Shown here one piece after another: positions 52,705 through 52,883 of a stretch of DNA of 52,883 nucleotides. This DNA comes from an uncultured Lachnospiraceae bacterium (GTDB taxonomy: Bacteria; Bacillota; Clostridia; Lachnospirales; Lachnospiraceae), in contig CADAOZ010000018.1 of assembly GCA_902789735.1 (NCBI GenBank), positions 1-52,883 on the forward strand, given 5' to 3'. Made by a program: the position numbers and the translations under genes. The notes beneath the pieces were generated by a model. It saw nothing but the letters and a program-made list of their open reading frames with translations, ran no database searches and had not been told where the DNA came from. The stretch's first letter is position 1. Each line of letters starts with the position of its first letter.

Positions 52705-52734
52705 GGCAATAACTGGATTTACGCAGTTACTGCC
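52705..52734 (-). terminator. Minus-strand terminator-like hairpin B
   Basis: GGCAATAACTG pairs with CAGTTACTGCC (one mismatch) around the loop GATTTACG; the 10-mer GGATTTACGC (52715-52724) is identical to the one in hairpin A. On the minus strand it is followed by ATTTTATTTTTTT. The remaining sequence to the window end (52735-52883) shows no clear gene, only short AT-rich repeats (ATATTTGTGA twice) and a TCAAGGGA / TCCCTTGA inverted pair (52784 and 52876). Confidence 0.75.
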
Positions 52735-52883
52735 ACTCGTCGCCTAATAAGATATCACATTTTCAATACATGATTCAAGGGACATTTTAACGAATTTCCT
52801 ATAGCCATGTATCTGTGCATTCTGCTCACGCGGCATAGACGGTTCACAAATATTTCACAAATATTGTTAGCACTCTCCCTTGA

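Noticed and set aside
52755..52808. 17-codon minus-strand frame above the two hairpins
   Set aside because: It has no clear ribosome site and is too short to support without expression data.

Overview
The window reads as a GC-rich chromosome of a Clostridia-class Firmicute, most likely a Lachnospiraceae relative. The evidence is gene order: rimP-nusA-rnpM-ylxQ-infB-rbfA-nrnA-truB-ribF, then rpsO-pnp, a YqhY-type asp23 gene, nusB-xseA-xseB-ispA-tlyA-nadK-argR-recN, a DUF1836 gene, pcrA and an RlmD-type methylase. Firmicute-style AGGAGG ribosome sites and extended -10 promoters fit. By hand count, a 60-nt sample at 20041 is 60% GC, while one at 34501 inside the right-hand island is 38% GC.

Layout. 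(1) 1-4166: molybdenum cofactor genes (MoeA-like molybdopterin-binding protein, moaA, mobB, moaC, and a MogA fused to a degenerate MoaE-like domain), preceded by a perfect 22-bp palindrome. (2) 4184-12370: the nusA-infB operon, with an extended -10 promoter and an attenuator-like hairpin in its leader, running on through rbfA, nrnA and truB; ribF, rpsO and pnp follow to 16224. (3) 16273-24415: prfC, asp23/yqhY, nusB, exonuclease VII, ispA, tlyA, nadK and argR. The dxs gene that often lies between ispA and tlyA is absent, and imperfect direct repeats occupy the gap. (4) 24449-31570: recN, a DUF1836 regulator, pcrA, a small acidic membrane protein and a 23S rRNA uracil methylase. (5) 31571-32317: a terminator, then the tail end of an IS66-family element ending at its GTAAGCG terminus. 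(6) 32300-52325: an AT-richer defence-type island. (7) 52338-52883: a truncated N-6 DNA methylase start, then two minus-strand terminator hairpins with the same loop.

The island is the main point of interest. A divergent control region (33502-33724) separates a leftward pair (ImmA/IrrE-type peptidase with a frameshifted tail, plus an 81-aa protein) from a rightward, tightly spaced set of nine genes: XRE regulator, TcmP, a SAM-radical-like three-cysteine protein, a beta-class adenine DNA methyltransferase, a type III Res-like helicase with a PD-(D/E)XK-like tail, a Swt1/HEPN-SNF2 helicase, a sacsin/Hsp90-type GHKL ATPase with a zinc-ribbon-like patch, a RecD-like helicase with a Cys-rich N-terminus and a C-terminal nuclease-like domain, and a 186-aa protein with an RNxxH motif. 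Modification, three nucleic-acid motors, two or three potential nucleases, a GHKL switch and a peptidase/XRE control pair fit one multi-gene anti-phage system. The combination does not match type I-III restriction, DISARM, BREX, Druantia or Zorya as I know them; its relation to other methylation-associated systems such as MADS needs a database comparison.

A second theme is the number of short tandem duplications in and between housekeeping genes: exact periods of 63 bp (infB), 42 bp (xseA), 33 bp (after ribF) and 53 bp (before nadK), and a 12-14 nt TGCAG array before nusB.
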